Positions 43,034 to 51,177 of a stretch of DNA of 64,000 nucleotides are shown piece by piece. The notes below the pieces were generated by a model. The model did not search any database. It saw only the letters and a program-made list of their open reading frames with translations, and was not told where the DNA came from. This DNA comes from Mycolicibacterium frederiksbergense. GTDB taxonomy: Bacteria > Actinomycetota > Actinomycetes > Mycobacteriales > Mycobacteriaceae. The stretch lies in NCBI RefSeq assembly GCF_012223425.1, contig NZ_CP038799.1, positions 3,394,249-3,458,248 of the forward strand. Direction: 5' to 3'. Made by a program: the position numbers and the translations under genes. Each line of letters starts with the position of its first letter. Within the stretch, counting starts at the first letter, position 1.

Positions 43034-43452
43034 ACGTCTCGGATATCGGCCACCAGCTCGTGCGGATCGGTGTCCGGGTCGTCGATCCCGAAGCTGATGA
43101 TGCGGGTGGGGGTGATCCTGATGATGCCGGCGTCGAGCTCGTCTCCGGACTTGCCCGCGGCGGGTTGCGTCCAGGCCTGCTCGGCGGTGCCCCGGATCTC
43201 CAGGCAGCGCACCCGCCACGGATCGCGGGAGGCGATATCGTCCACCACGAACGCCACCTTCGGGTGGTGTGCGATGTTGCGCCATTTCTGACTGGCCGAC
43301 ATGCGGTACCCGGCGATGTCGATGGTGCCCAGATCGGCGTTGTAGCTGAATCCGACCGGACTGTTCTGGGGTGTGCCGTTGCGTTGTACGGTCGCGAGGC
43401 GGCCGAGATCGGTCCGGTTCAGGAAATCGATCTCGTGCGGTTTCATGGACAT
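43030..43452 (-). CDS. PPOX-class F420-dependent oxidoreductase-like protein
   Basis: A 140-residue split-barrel flavin/F420-binding protein: MKPHEIDFLNRTDLGRLATVQRNGTPQNSPVGFSYNADLGTIDIAGY, then KWRNIAHHPKVAFVVDD and CLEIRGTAEQ, which is the PPOX/F420 family pattern. Such enzymes reduce small molecules with F420H2 or bind flavin. The substrate is unknown. ATG 43452 or 43446 may start it. Its stop shares CTAG with the membrane hydrolase. Confidence 0.86.
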   Translation of the reverse strand: MSMKPHEIDFLNRTDLGRLATVQRNGTPQNSPVGFSYNADLGTIDIAGYRMSASQKWRNIAHHPKVAFVVDDIASRDPWRVRCLEIRGTAEQAWTQPAAGKSGDELDAGIIRITPTRIISFGIDDPDTDPHELVADIRDV

Positions 43453-43493
43453 GCCGCCACCGTAGAACCTCAATGTACGTTGAGGTCAAGGGC

Positions 43494-44708
43494 TCAGGGA
43501 TTGATGGTGGGCGCACCGATCTGGCGGCCCCACACGTACTCGGTGAAGATCGGCTGGCCCAGCTCGAAGTGGTTGTAGGGCGCAATCGACAGCCCGGTGT
43601 CCATCACCAGATACGGTGCCGGCCACAACTCGCGGGTGATCTTCTGCCAGCACCCCGGTCGCCCGCCCGGCCCGCCGCGGGCATTCACCCGCGGCAGATT
43701 GTCCGGGAACACATAGGTATTGGGCACACCCATGCCGAAGATCGTGCCCGCCGAGGCCAGCGAGTACCCGTTGTCACCGCCGAACACCTCGGCCATCAGC
43801 GGGGCGGCGTCGTGGTAGTTGCGAATGGTGCAGAACAGTTGTGGGCTGTAGTAGTCGAACAATTCGGAGGTGGGGATCAGGTCCTGCGCACCACGGACCA
43901 GGTACGGGCCGCCCCGGTCCAGGATGTCACCGGCGGTACCACTGATTCCGATGGCCGCCATGAGCGCGTCGTCGACCGCTGCGCGCTGATCGTGCAGGGT
44001 CGCTGCGGTCAGTGCGGCCGCAGCGAGTCCGTCGAACAGATCGGGTGCGGCGTCGGCGTAGCTATCGGCCAGTGCGGTCAGGCCGCGCAGATCACGTCGG
44101 AACCGCGGCATCTGGGCGTTGAGGCGTTCCAGGATCGCGTTGCCGTCGGTCACCGACTCGCCGAACCTGGTGCCCATCCCGTCGAGCGCCTGTGCCGCCG
44201 CGGTCAGGGTCTGGTTCAGCTTCACCGGGTCGACGCGCTCCGAGATCGCCATGAGCGTCTCGAAGAGGGTGTTGAACTCGGTGCTCACCCAGGTCGCGGT
44301 GATCTCGGTGCCGGCCGTCATCCGTTGGGGTGAAGGGTTTTCCGGTGAGCGCAGCGCGATGTACTTGTTGCCGAACACGGTGCTGGCGTTGATGTCGGCA
44401 CTGACGTTCGCCGGGATGAGGTGAAGATACCTCGGGTCGACCTGCAGCGTCAGCCGGGCATGCGGACTACCCGCGATGCTGGTCGCCGTGATGTCGCCGA
44501 CCCGGCCGATCTCCACACCGTTGAGCGTCACCTTGGATCCCGGGTCGACGACCAACCCGGCCCGCGGCGATATCAGCGTGAGATCGGTGCGTAAGCGGAA
44601 ATCGCCTCGGAACTGTCCCCAGATCAGCGCGGCGCCGACGATCAGCAGGATCAGGGCGATGGCGCCGACCGTCTTGTACGGCGGTGCCGCACGGTCGACG
44701 ACAGCCAC
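43494..44708 (-). CDS. Orphan Mce-family protein
   Basis: A 404-residue MlaD/Mce protein. A single N-terminal membrane segment (residues 13-31) precedes the MCE domain (LTLISPRAGLVVDPGSKVTLNGVEIGRVGDI, then LTLQVDPRYLHLIPANVSADINASTVFGNKYI). A long helical needle region and the Mce1A-type tail with CTIRNYHDAAPLMAEVFGGDNGY follow. Mce proteins form tubes that carry lipids or sterols across the envelope, normally from six-gene operons with YrbE permeases. None of these partners is adjacent, so this is an orphan. Confidence 0.92.
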   Translation of the reverse strand: MAVVDRAAPPYKTVGAIALILLIVGAALIWGQFRGDFRLRTDLTLISPRAGLVVDPGSKVTLNGVEIGRVGDITATSIAGSPHARLTLQVDPRYLHLIPANVSADINASTVFGNKYIALRSPENPSPQRMTAGTEITATWVSTEFNTLFETLMAISERVDPVKLNQTLTAAAQALDGMGTRFGESVTDGNAILERLNAQMPRFRRDLRGLTALADSYADAAPDLFDGLAAAALTAATLHDQRAAVDDALMAAIGISGTAGDILDRGGPYLVRGAQDLIPTSELFDYYSPQLFCTIRNYHDAAPLMAEVFGGDNGYSLASAGTIFGMGVPNTYVFPDNLPRVNARGGPGGRPGCWQKITRELWPAPYLVMDTGLSIAPYNHFELGQPIFTEYVWGRQIGAPTINP

Positions 44709-44725
44709 TTTGCGACACTAAACCG

Positions 44726-45106
44726 ATGGTGGCCCGTCGCACTGCGGATCCGGCAGAGACACGCGCCGCGGTGCTCGCGGTGGCGCAGTGGTTGCGCGAC
44801 GAGTCCGCGCCGGCACCGGCGCGTGACGAGCTGGCCGCCGCGGTGCGCCTCACCGCGCGCACGCTGGCCGCGATGGCGCCGGGCGCCAGCGTCGAGGTCC
44901 GGGTCCCGCCGTTCGTGGCGGTGCAGTGCATCGAAGGGCCCCGGCACACCCGGGGCACACCTCCCAATGTCGTGGAAACCGATCCGCGCAGCTGGCTGTT
45001 GCTGGTCACCGGGCTGATCGGCCTCGACGCGCCGGCGCTGCACATGTCGGGTTCACGCGCCGCCGAGATCGCCCACTGGCTGCCGCTGCTGACGCTGGAT
45101 TCCTAA
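44726..45106 (+). CDS. Sterol-carrier-family small protein
   Basis: A 126-residue protein like Rv0807 and the bacterial SCP-domain group: LAAAVRLTARTLAAMAPGASVEVRVPPFVAVQC, TRGTPPNVVETDPRSWLLLVTG and a helical end. It is expected to bind a hydrophobic ligand. It is divergent from the orphan Mce gene by 17 bases, which would fit a lipid-handling theme. Its end overlaps the convergent membrane protein by four bases. Confidence 0.82.
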   Translation: MVARRTADPAETRAAVLAVAQWLRDESAPAPARDELAAAVRLTARTLAAMAPGASVEVRVPPFVAVQCIEGPRHTRGTPPNVVETDPRSWLLLVTGLIGLDAPALHMSGSRAAEIAHWLPLLTLDS

Positions 45107-46413
45107 CGGAAGTACGGATACTCCTGCACCCAGTGGAACCCACGGTTGCGCAGCGTGAAGCTCGACAGGTCGACCTCGCGCAGCGACATGCTGACGGGGC
45201 GTCCCTCCAACTGCCCGGCCAGCTCCAGGCGGTCCGGTGCCGGATGGGTGACGCGGAAGTCGGCGAACGGCGCCGGATCCGGCACGACGGCGGTCTTCCC
45301 GTCCGGCGGCGGCAGCGGCGCGGTGACCGTGAGGTGCCCGCCGTCCACCTGCGCGGGCGCGTCCCGCAGCGTGCCGTCCATCAGCTGGAAGGTGATCAAC
45401 CCGGGCCGGTCGACGACGAGGTGGTTCCACCGGAACCGATCGGTGGTCAGCGGGGGCGCCACCCGCCCATCGACGCTGAACTCGGAGACCGCCCAGATGC
45501 CGTACAGCTCCGGCTTGGGCCGTCCGTCGCCGTACTCATGCCAGGACTGCCAGCCCACGACGACGAGACCGATGCTGACCCAGATGCCCAGACCCACCTG
45601 CACGGCCGTCGCGATACCGTTGGTGCGCTGCCCGGTGAACAGCTGCGGTGCACGCACCGGTTCCGAACGGCGTTCCAGCACAAGAACATCGGCCAGCCGT
45701 CGGAGATGAGGTGCGAGCAGCACCAGACTGATCAGCAGCAGGTGGGAGGACAGAATCTTCACCGGCACGTCGAAGGCCATGTTCATCAGGAAGACCTGCC
45801 CCATGCTCAGCGCGCTGAGCAGCGCGCCCAGCACCGCGGTCCGGGGCCAGAACAGCAGCAGTCCCGCGGCGACCTCCACCGCGCCCAGCGCCATCTCGTA
45901 GGGATGCGAACTGCCGACCTGCAGCCACAGCACCGACATCGGGCTGAACTGCCCGAACGGCTGTAGCAGTGCCGACAGTGGCGGGGCAGGCATCTGGGTG
46001 GGGATGAGCTTCGCGAAACCGTAGAACAGCATCTGCCCGCCCAGGCACAACCGCAGGAAGACGGTGAACCAGGCGGCCAGCTTGGTGTACTGGGTGCGCC
46101 GCCGGTCCAGCACCGACCACACCGCGGTACCGATGAGCGCGATCAGCAGCAGGCAGGCCATGGACACCCAGATCGCGGCCTGGTCCCCGCTGCCCGACCC
46201 GGGACGCAGGGTCGCGTCGACCCCGAACAGCGTGCGGCCCATCCAGCCGGTGGCCGGCGCGGTCAGCAGCATCTGCCACATCACCGCGCCCGCGGGCAGC
46301 CAGATCGCCAGGATGCCGGCGAACGCGTAGGTGATCTGGGCGAACCACAGACAGAACAATCCGAAGTACAGGAAGCAGAACCGGAATGCGACGCGCGTCA
46401 CTGGATGCCACAC
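45103..46413 (-). CDS. DoxX/HTTM-like integral membrane protein
   Basis: A 436-residue protein with about seven hydrophobic segments in residues 10-300 and a soluble C-terminal domain rich in beta strands (from about residue 310). The segment FLRLCLGGQMLFYGFAKLIPTQMPAPP is typical of DoxX/HTTM-type membrane proteins. No catalytic motif is visible. It is divergent from purF; the 147-base gap contains the purF promoter. Confidence 0.8.
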   Translation of the reverse strand: MWHPVTRVAFRFCFLYFGLFCLWFAQITYAFAGILAIWLPAGAVMWQMLLTAPATGWMGRTLFGVDATLRPGSGSGDQAAIWVSMACLLLIALIGTAVWSVLDRRRTQYTKLAAWFTVFLRLCLGGQMLFYGFAKLIPTQMPAPPLSALLQPFGQFSPMSVLWLQVGSSHPYEMALGAVEVAAGLLLFWPRTAVLGALLSALSMGQVFLMNMAFDVPVKILSSHLLLISLVLLAPHLRRLADVLVLERRSEPVRAPQLFTGQRTNGIATAVQVGLGIWVSIGLVVVGWQSWHEYGDGRPKPELYGIWAVSEFSVDGRVAPPLTTDRFRWNHLVVDRPGLITFQLMDGTLRDAPAQVDGGHLTVTAPLPPPDGKTAVVPDPAPFADFRVTHPAPDRLELAGQLEGRPVSMSLREVDLSSFTLRNRGFHWVQEYPYFR

Positions 46414-46492
46414 GTCGCCCCACGGTAGTCGGTGGGAATGTAGACCCCCGGCTCTGCGGTTGGCTCAGGGGACGACGAAAACCGGCGTCCGG

Positions 46493-46523
46493 TTGAGTTA
46501 TTCGGGCCGGATGACCGTAGACT
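46493..46523 (+). promoter_or_regulatory. Candidate purF promoter
   Basis: TTGAGT at 46493-46498 and TAGACT at 46518-46523 are separated by 19 bases. GGGAG lies about ten bases before the GTG start at 46561, so purF has a conventional leader of roughly 30 bases. Confidence 0.4.
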
Positions 46524-46560
46524 GGGCCACGTCACCCACAGCCCCCAGGGAGCAGCCATC

Positions 46561-48111
46561 GTGACCTTCGAGCCTGTCGTGCCGGAAGAGAACGAGCCAA
46601 AAGAGGAATGCGGCGTCTTCGGCGTCTGGGCCCCGGGCGAGGATGTGGCCAAGCTCACCTATTACGGCCTTTATGCGCTACAGCACCGTGGCCAGGAGGC
46701 GGCCGGCATCGCCGTCGCCGACGGCTCCCAGGTGTTGGTGTTCAAGGACCTCGGTCTGGTCAGCCAGGTATTCGACGAGCAGACCCTGGCCGCCATGCAC
46801 GGCCATGTCGCGGTCGGGCACTGTCGCTACTCCACCACCGGCTCGACCACCTGGGAGAACGCCCAGCCGGTCTTCCGGAACACCGCCGCAGGAACCGGGG
46901 TGGCGTTGGGCCACAACGGCAATCTGGTCAACACCGCCGAATTGGCCACCCGGGCCCGCGACGCGGGGCTGATCGAGACCCGCGGCGCCCCGGCAGCCAC
47001 CACCGACTCCGACATCCTGGGCGCGCTGCTGGCGCACGGCGCCGCCGATTCCACGCTGGAGCAGGCCGCACTGGAACTGCTGCCCACCGTGCGTGGCGCG
47101 TTCTGCCTGACCTTCATGGACGAGAACACCCTCTACGCCGCCCGCGATCCACACGGCGTGCGCCCGCTGTCGCTCGGCCGGCTGGACCGCGGCTGGGTGG
47201 TCGCCTCCGAGACCGCGGCCCTGGACATCGTCGGCGCCTCGTTCGTCCGCGATATCGAACCGGGCGAGCTGCTGGCCATCGACGCCGACGGCGTGCGCTC
47301 CACCCGCTTCGCCAACCCCACCCCCAAGGGCTGCGTCTTCGAGTACGTCTATCTGGCCCGGCCCGACAGCGTCATCGGCGGCCGTTCCGTACACGCCACC
47401 CGCGTCGACATCGGACGCCGACTGGCCGCCGAGAACCCGGTGGAGGCCGATCTGGTGATCGGTGTCCCGGAGTCGGGGATACCGGCCGCGGTCGGGTATG
47501 CGCAGGGTTCGGGCATCCCTTACGGCCAGGGGCTGATGAAGAACGCCTACGTCGGCCGCACCTTCATCCAGCCCTCGCAGACCATCCGTCAGCTGGGCAT
47601 CCGGCTGAAGCTGAACCCGCTCAAGGAAGTCATCCGCGGTAAACGGCTGATCGTGGTCGATGACTCGATCGTGCGCGGCAACACCCAACGGGCGCTCATC
47701 CGGATGCTGCGCGAGGCGGGTGCGCTCGAGGTGCACGTGCGGATCGCCTCCCCGCCGGTGAAGTGGCCCTGTTTCTACGGTATCGATTTCGCCACCCCGG
47801 CCGAACTGATCGCGAACGCGGCGAGCAACTCCGCCGACGAGGACGAGATGCTCGAAGGCGTGCGGCGCGCGATCGGCGCCGACACCCTCGGGTACATCAG
47901 CCACCACGGCATGGTCGCGGCGACCGAACAGCCGGCCACCCGGCTGTGTTCGGCATGCTTCGACGGCAACTACCCGATCGAGCTGCCCGGCGAGACCGCG
48001 CTGGGCAAGAACGTCATCGAGCACATGCTGGCCAATGCGGCACGCAACGGCATCCCGCTGGAATCGGTCAAGGCGGGCGGCGACAACGCCGACGCGCTGC
48101 GGCGACCCTGA
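46561..48111 (+). CDS. purF: Amidophosphoribosyltransferase
   Basis: A 516-residue glutamine PRPP amidotransferase, first enzyme of purine synthesis. After a 16-residue propeptide the catalytic Cys17 is in EECGVFG. The glutaminase domain has HRGQEAAG and GHCRYSTTGS; the transferase domain has the PRPP loop VVDDSIVRGNT. Cysteines in the C-terminal part (CFYGIDF, LCSACFDGNY) fit the iron-sulfur-containing type. GTG 46561 is the family start. Confidence 0.97.
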   Translation: MTFEPVVPEENEPKEECGVFGVWAPGEDVAKLTYYGLYALQHRGQEAAGIAVADGSQVLVFKDLGLVSQVFDEQTLAAMHGHVAVGHCRYSTTGSTTWENAQPVFRNTAAGTGVALGHNGNLVNTAELATRARDAGLIETRGAPAATTDSDILGALLAHGAADSTLEQAALELLPTVRGAFCLTFMDENTLYAARDPHGVRPLSLGRLDRGWVVASETAALDIVGASFVRDIEPGELLAIDADGVRSTRFANPTPKGCVFEYVYLARPDSVIGGRSVHATRVDIGRRLAAENPVEADLVIGVPESGIPAAVGYAQGSGIPYGQGLMKNAYVGRTFIQPSQTIRQLGIRLKLNPLKEVIRGKRLIVVDDSIVRGNTQRALIRMLREAGALEVHVRIASPPVKWPCFYGIDFATPAELIANAASNSADEDEMLEGVRRAIGADTLGYISHHGMVAATEQPATRLCSACFDGNYPIELPGETALGKNVIEHMLANAARNGIPLESVKAGGDNADALRRP

Positions 48112-48137
48112 CGGCACCGCGGTCGCGGCGACCCTGA

Positions 48138-49118
48138 CTACTCCGGCGCCGCCGGGCTGAACCGCAGCAGATGGCGTTTGCCGCCACGGGTTCCCGTGCC
48201 GTCCTGGGCCAGCGCCTCCCGGACCGCGTCCCGATAGCCGGTCAGACCGCCGGCCGGTGGCGCGATCACCGAGTCGATATCGTGCTCGTGCATCACTGCA
48301 TCGCATTCCAGTGATTCGACCAGTGGCCGGGCCAGACCCGACGGGATCGGCGTGACCAGTCCGACCCACCAACTCGCGATCGTCGGGGTCAAGAACGGGA
48401 GCACCACGATCACGCGCGGTCGCAGGCCCGCGATATCGGCGTAACCCTGCATCGCGTCGCCGTACTCCATCACATCGGGCCCCCCGATATCCCAGGTCCG
48501 CGACGACGGCACCGGTGCCGTTGCGGCCTCCGTGAGGTAGTGCAGCGCATCGGCGACCGAGATCGGCTGGATCTTGTTGTGCACCCATTTGGGGGTCGTC
48601 ATCGCGGGCAGCCGGTCGGTGAGGTGACGGATCATCTCGAACGAGGCCGAACCCGACCCGATCACGATGCCCGCCTGCAGCACCACGGTCTCGATACCCG
48701 ACTCGATGAGGATCTGTCCGACCAGCGCGCGCGACTTGAGGTGGCGCGACAGCTCGATGCCCTCGGGGTGCAGACCGCTGAGATAGACGATGCGGCGCAC
48801 GCCGGCGCTCTTGGCCGCAGCCACCACATTGCGTGCCGAGCGCTCTTCCTCGGCGACGAAGTCCTTCGAGGTGCCCATCGAGTGCACCAGGTAGTAGATG
48901 ACGTCGATGCCTTCGAAGGCTGCGGTCAACGAGTCGGGGTCACCGAGGTCCCCGCGGGCCACCTCGATGCGGTCCCGCCAGGGGCGGTCGTCCAGCTTCG
49001 CGGGGGTGCGGGCCAGCGCACGCACCGGGTAGCCGCGTTCCAGCAGCATCGGCACCAGGTTTCCGCCGATATAGCCTGTCGCACCGGTCACCAAGCAGCG
49101 TGGGTTCGTATCCGGCAC
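48138..49118 (-). CDS. NAD(P)-binding NmrA/atypical-SDR-like protein
   Basis: A 326-residue Rossmann protein: CLVTGATGYIGGNLVPMLLERGYPVRALART is the cofactor site. YYLVHSMGTSKDFVAEEERSARNVVAAAKSAGVRRIVYLSGLHPEG follows, as in complex-I-NDUFA9/YbjT-type atypical SDRs. The C-terminal half carries SWWVGLVTPIPSGLARPLVESL. The function of this group in mycobacteria is unclear; quinone or sugar-nucleotide binding has been suggested for relatives. It converges with purF. Confidence 0.86.
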   Translation of the reverse strand: MPDTNPRCLVTGATGYIGGNLVPMLLERGYPVRALARTPAKLDDRPWRDRIEVARGDLGDPDSLTAAFEGIDVIYYLVHSMGTSKDFVAEEERSARNVVAAAKSAGVRRIVYLSGLHPEGIELSRHLKSRALVGQILIESGIETVVLQAGIVIGSGSASFEMIRHLTDRLPAMTTPKWVHNKIQPISVADALHYLTEAATAPVPSSRTWDIGGPDVMEYGDAMQGYADIAGLRPRVIVVLPFLTPTIASWWVGLVTPIPSGLARPLVESLECDAVMHEHDIDSVIAPPAGGLTGYRDAVREALAQDGTGTRGGKRHLLRFSPAAPE

Positions 49119-49190
49119 GGGTCCTCCGATTCATGACGGCGTCTCATGAGGTATTCGGAGCCGACGCGGATCTGGATACCCGGGTGCGGC

Positions 49191-49619
49191 TCACTCAAAC
49201 GGGCAACCCGGGTTGGGGACCGGGTTGGCCTGCGCAGAACCCGCCGGATCGATATAGCCGACCCACATCACCAGCGGGTCGGGTCCGAGGTTTCGGCCGA
49301 GGTGGACATACCCGGGACCGCTCTGCTCGGTGATCGCACCGCCGGTCGGATAGACGCCGTCGATGTCGCAGTCCGCCCCGTAGTGGGTCAGCGTGCCGGC
49401 CCGGATCACGCCGTACACCTGGCCCGGGTGCCAATGCCAGCCGGTGCTCCCGCCGGGGGCGATGGTGAGCTCCTTGGTGATGAAGTCCTGACCGTCCGAG
49501 GTGGATTGGGACAAGATCCGTGCCTCGACGCCGACGCTGGGTGTCGCGGACGCGGCCGGCGCCGGAACCAGCGCCGCGCAGGCGACGGCGGCCAGTGCCA
49601 AGGAGCGAATTGCTGTCAT
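49191..49619 (-). CDS. Secreted cupin-domain protein
   Basis: A 142-residue protein with an N-terminal signal peptide (TAIRSLALAAVACAALVPAPAASA) and one cupin barrel: GWHWHPGQVYGVIRAG gives the two histidines and Gln of motif 1, and GYVHLGRNLG the later histidine. A metal-binding, probably exported protein of unknown substrate. It is divergent from purM. Confidence 0.84.
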   Translation of the reverse strand: MTAIRSLALAAVACAALVPAPAASATPSVGVEARILSQSTSDGQDFITKELTIAPGGSTGWHWHPGQVYGVIRAGTLTHYGADCDIDGVYPTGGAITEQSGPGYVHLGRNLGPDPLVMWVGYIDPAGSAQANPVPNPGCPFE

Positions 49620-49712
49620 GAACGGTCACGGTGTCACAGTGCGCGCGCTCGCGGCGGTACTCGGGAGAAAGCGTTGAGGTCACCGCCCATGCGGTGCGCG
49701 GGGTGCGACCGG

Positions 49713-49718
49713 TAACCT
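49713..49718 (+). promoter_or_regulatory. -10 element upstream of the purM uORF (TAACCT)
   Basis: TAACCT fits TANNNT and ends eight bases before ATG 49727 of a nine-codon reading frame that ends on the purM start. It suggests a leaderless transcript starting at the uORF. Confidence 0.4.
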
Positions 49719-49726
49719 TGGGCACG

Positions 49727-49756
49727 ATGAGCGAGCTTCGACTGGCGAGCCGGTGA
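49727..49756 (+). CDS. Nine-codon uORF overlapping the purM start
   Basis: ATG 49727 opens MSELRLASR and stops at TGA 49754-49756. This TGA overlaps the purM GTG (49753-49755) as GTGA, exactly like other coupled gene pairs in this window. No ribosome site precedes purM itself, and a -10 box lies eight bases upstream of the uORF. Translation of the uORF may deliver ribosomes to purM. The peptide itself may have no function. Inference from layout only. Confidence 0.45.
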   Translation: MSELRLASR

Positions 49757-50835
49757 CCATGGGTAAAGGCCGCGCCGAACAACACGGCATCTCGTATGCA
49801 ACCGCCGGAGTGGATATCGAGGCGGGCGATCGCGCCGTCGAGCTGTTCAAACCCCTTGCCAAGAAGGCCACCCGGCCCGAGGTCCGCGGTGGCCTCGGTG
49901 GGTTCGCCGGGCTGTTCGCCCTGCGAGATGGCTATCGCGAGCCGCTGCTGGCGTCCTCGACCGACGGCGTCGGCACCAAACTGGCCATCGCCCAGGCGAT
50001 GGACAAGCACGACACCGTCGGCCTGGACCTGGTCGCCATGGTGGTCGATGACCTGGTGGTGTGTGGCGCCGAGCCGCTGTTCCTGCAGGACTACATCGCC
50101 GTCGGCCGTACCGTGCCGGAACGGGTCGCCGCGATCGTCTCAGGCATCGCCGACGGTTGCGTGCTCGCCGGGTGCGCCCTGCTGGGCGGCGAGACCGCCG
50201 AGCATCCCGGGCTGATGGAGCCCGACCACTACGACATCTCGGCCACCGGCGTCGGTGTCGTCGAGGCCGACAACGTGTTGGGCCCGGAGCGGGTCAAGCC
50301 CGGAGACGTGATCATCGCGATGGCCTCGACCGGACTGCATTCCAACGGTTACTCGCTGGCCCGCAAGGTGCTCCTGGAGATCGACCGGATGGACCTCTCG
50401 GGTCATGTCGAGGAGTTCGGTCGCACGCTCGGTGAAGAACTGCTCGAGCCGACCTACATCTACGCCAAGGACTGCTTGGCGCTGGCCGCCGAGACCCATG
50501 TGCGCACCTTCTGCCACGTCACCGGTGGCGGTTTCGCGGGCAACCTGGAACGCATCATCCCGCCCGGCCTGGTGGCCGAGGTGGACCGCGGCACCTGGAC
50601 CCCGGCACCCGTCTTCGGCATGATCGCCCAGCGCGGGCGCATCGAGCGCGCCGAGATGGAGAAGACGTTCAACATGGGCGTCGGCATGGTCGCCATCGTC
50701 GCGCCGGAGGACACCGACCGCGCGTTGGCGATTCTCACCGCACGCCACCTGGCCTGCTGGACGGTCGGAACCGTCGCAAAGGGCACCAAGGATGGGGTGC
50801 GAGCTCAGCTCGTCGGGCAGCATCCGCGGTTCTGA
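49753..50835 (+). CDS. purM: Phosphoribosylformylglycinamidine cyclo-ligase (AIR synthetase)
   Basis: A 360-residue AIR synthetase. The start ISYATAGVDIEAGDRAVELFKPL, the motif SSTDGVGTKLAIAQAMDKHDTVGLDLVAMVVDDLVV and GGETAEHPGLM are diagnostic. It closes the imidazole ring from FGAM with ATP. GTG 49753 is used, overlapped by the upstream mini-frame. It is followed by a convergent DUF3073 gene. Confidence 0.97.
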   Translation: MTMGKGRAEQHGISYATAGVDIEAGDRAVELFKPLAKKATRPEVRGGLGGFAGLFALRDGYREPLLASSTDGVGTKLAIAQAMDKHDTVGLDLVAMVVDDLVVCGAEPLFLQDYIAVGRTVPERVAAIVSGIADGCVLAGCALLGGETAEHPGLMEPDHYDISATGVGVVEADNVLGPERVKPGDVIIAMASTGLHSNGYSLARKVLLEIDRMDLSGHVEEFGRTLGEELLEPTYIYAKDCLALAAETHVRTFCHVTGGGFAGNLERIIPPGLVAEVDRGTWTPAPVFGMIAQRGRIERAEMEKTFNMGVGMVAIVAPEDTDRALAILTARHLACWTVGTVAKGTKDGVRAQLVGQHPRF

Positions 50836-50863
50836 GAGGAACACGCGGCGGGCCGCCGGGCGG

Positions 50864-51046
50864 TCAGCGCCGCCAGTCGTCCTCGTCGGCGTAGCGGTCG
50901 GAGGGACCGTCGCTGGTGTTGAAGTCGTCGGCGGCGCTGCTGTTGGACAGCTCGCGCTGAAGCCGCTCGAAATCAGTCTCCGGCGTGTTGTATTTCAGGT
51001 CACGAGCAACCTTGGTCTGCTTTGCCTTAGCTCGGCCGCGGCCCAT
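50864..51046 (-). CDS. DUF3073 small protein
   Basis: A 60-residue protein beginning MGRGRAKAKQTKVARDLKY, an invariant basic start of the actinobacterial DUF3073 family, and ending with an acidic YADEDDWRR tail. It matches Rv0810c. The charge split suggests a nucleic-acid-associated role, but none is established. A longer upstream start is not supported. Confidence 0.9.
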   Translation of the reverse strand: MGRGRAKAKQTKVARDLKYNTPETDFERLQRELSNSSAADDFNTSDGPSDRYADEDDWRR

Positions 51047-51177
51047 TGGGACCCCCTCGCGCAATAACGGAGCGGCCCGACATGCAGGCGGCTCCGATCT
51101 GTGTGTGTCTAATTGTCCTGCCAACACTTTACCGTGCCCCGCGCCGGGCCGCTGGTAGGCCCTTCCTTGCCGCGGTT

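Noticed and set aside
46678..48588. 636-codon minus-strand open frame
   Set aside because: Antisense to purF, which is certain from motifs; shadow frame.
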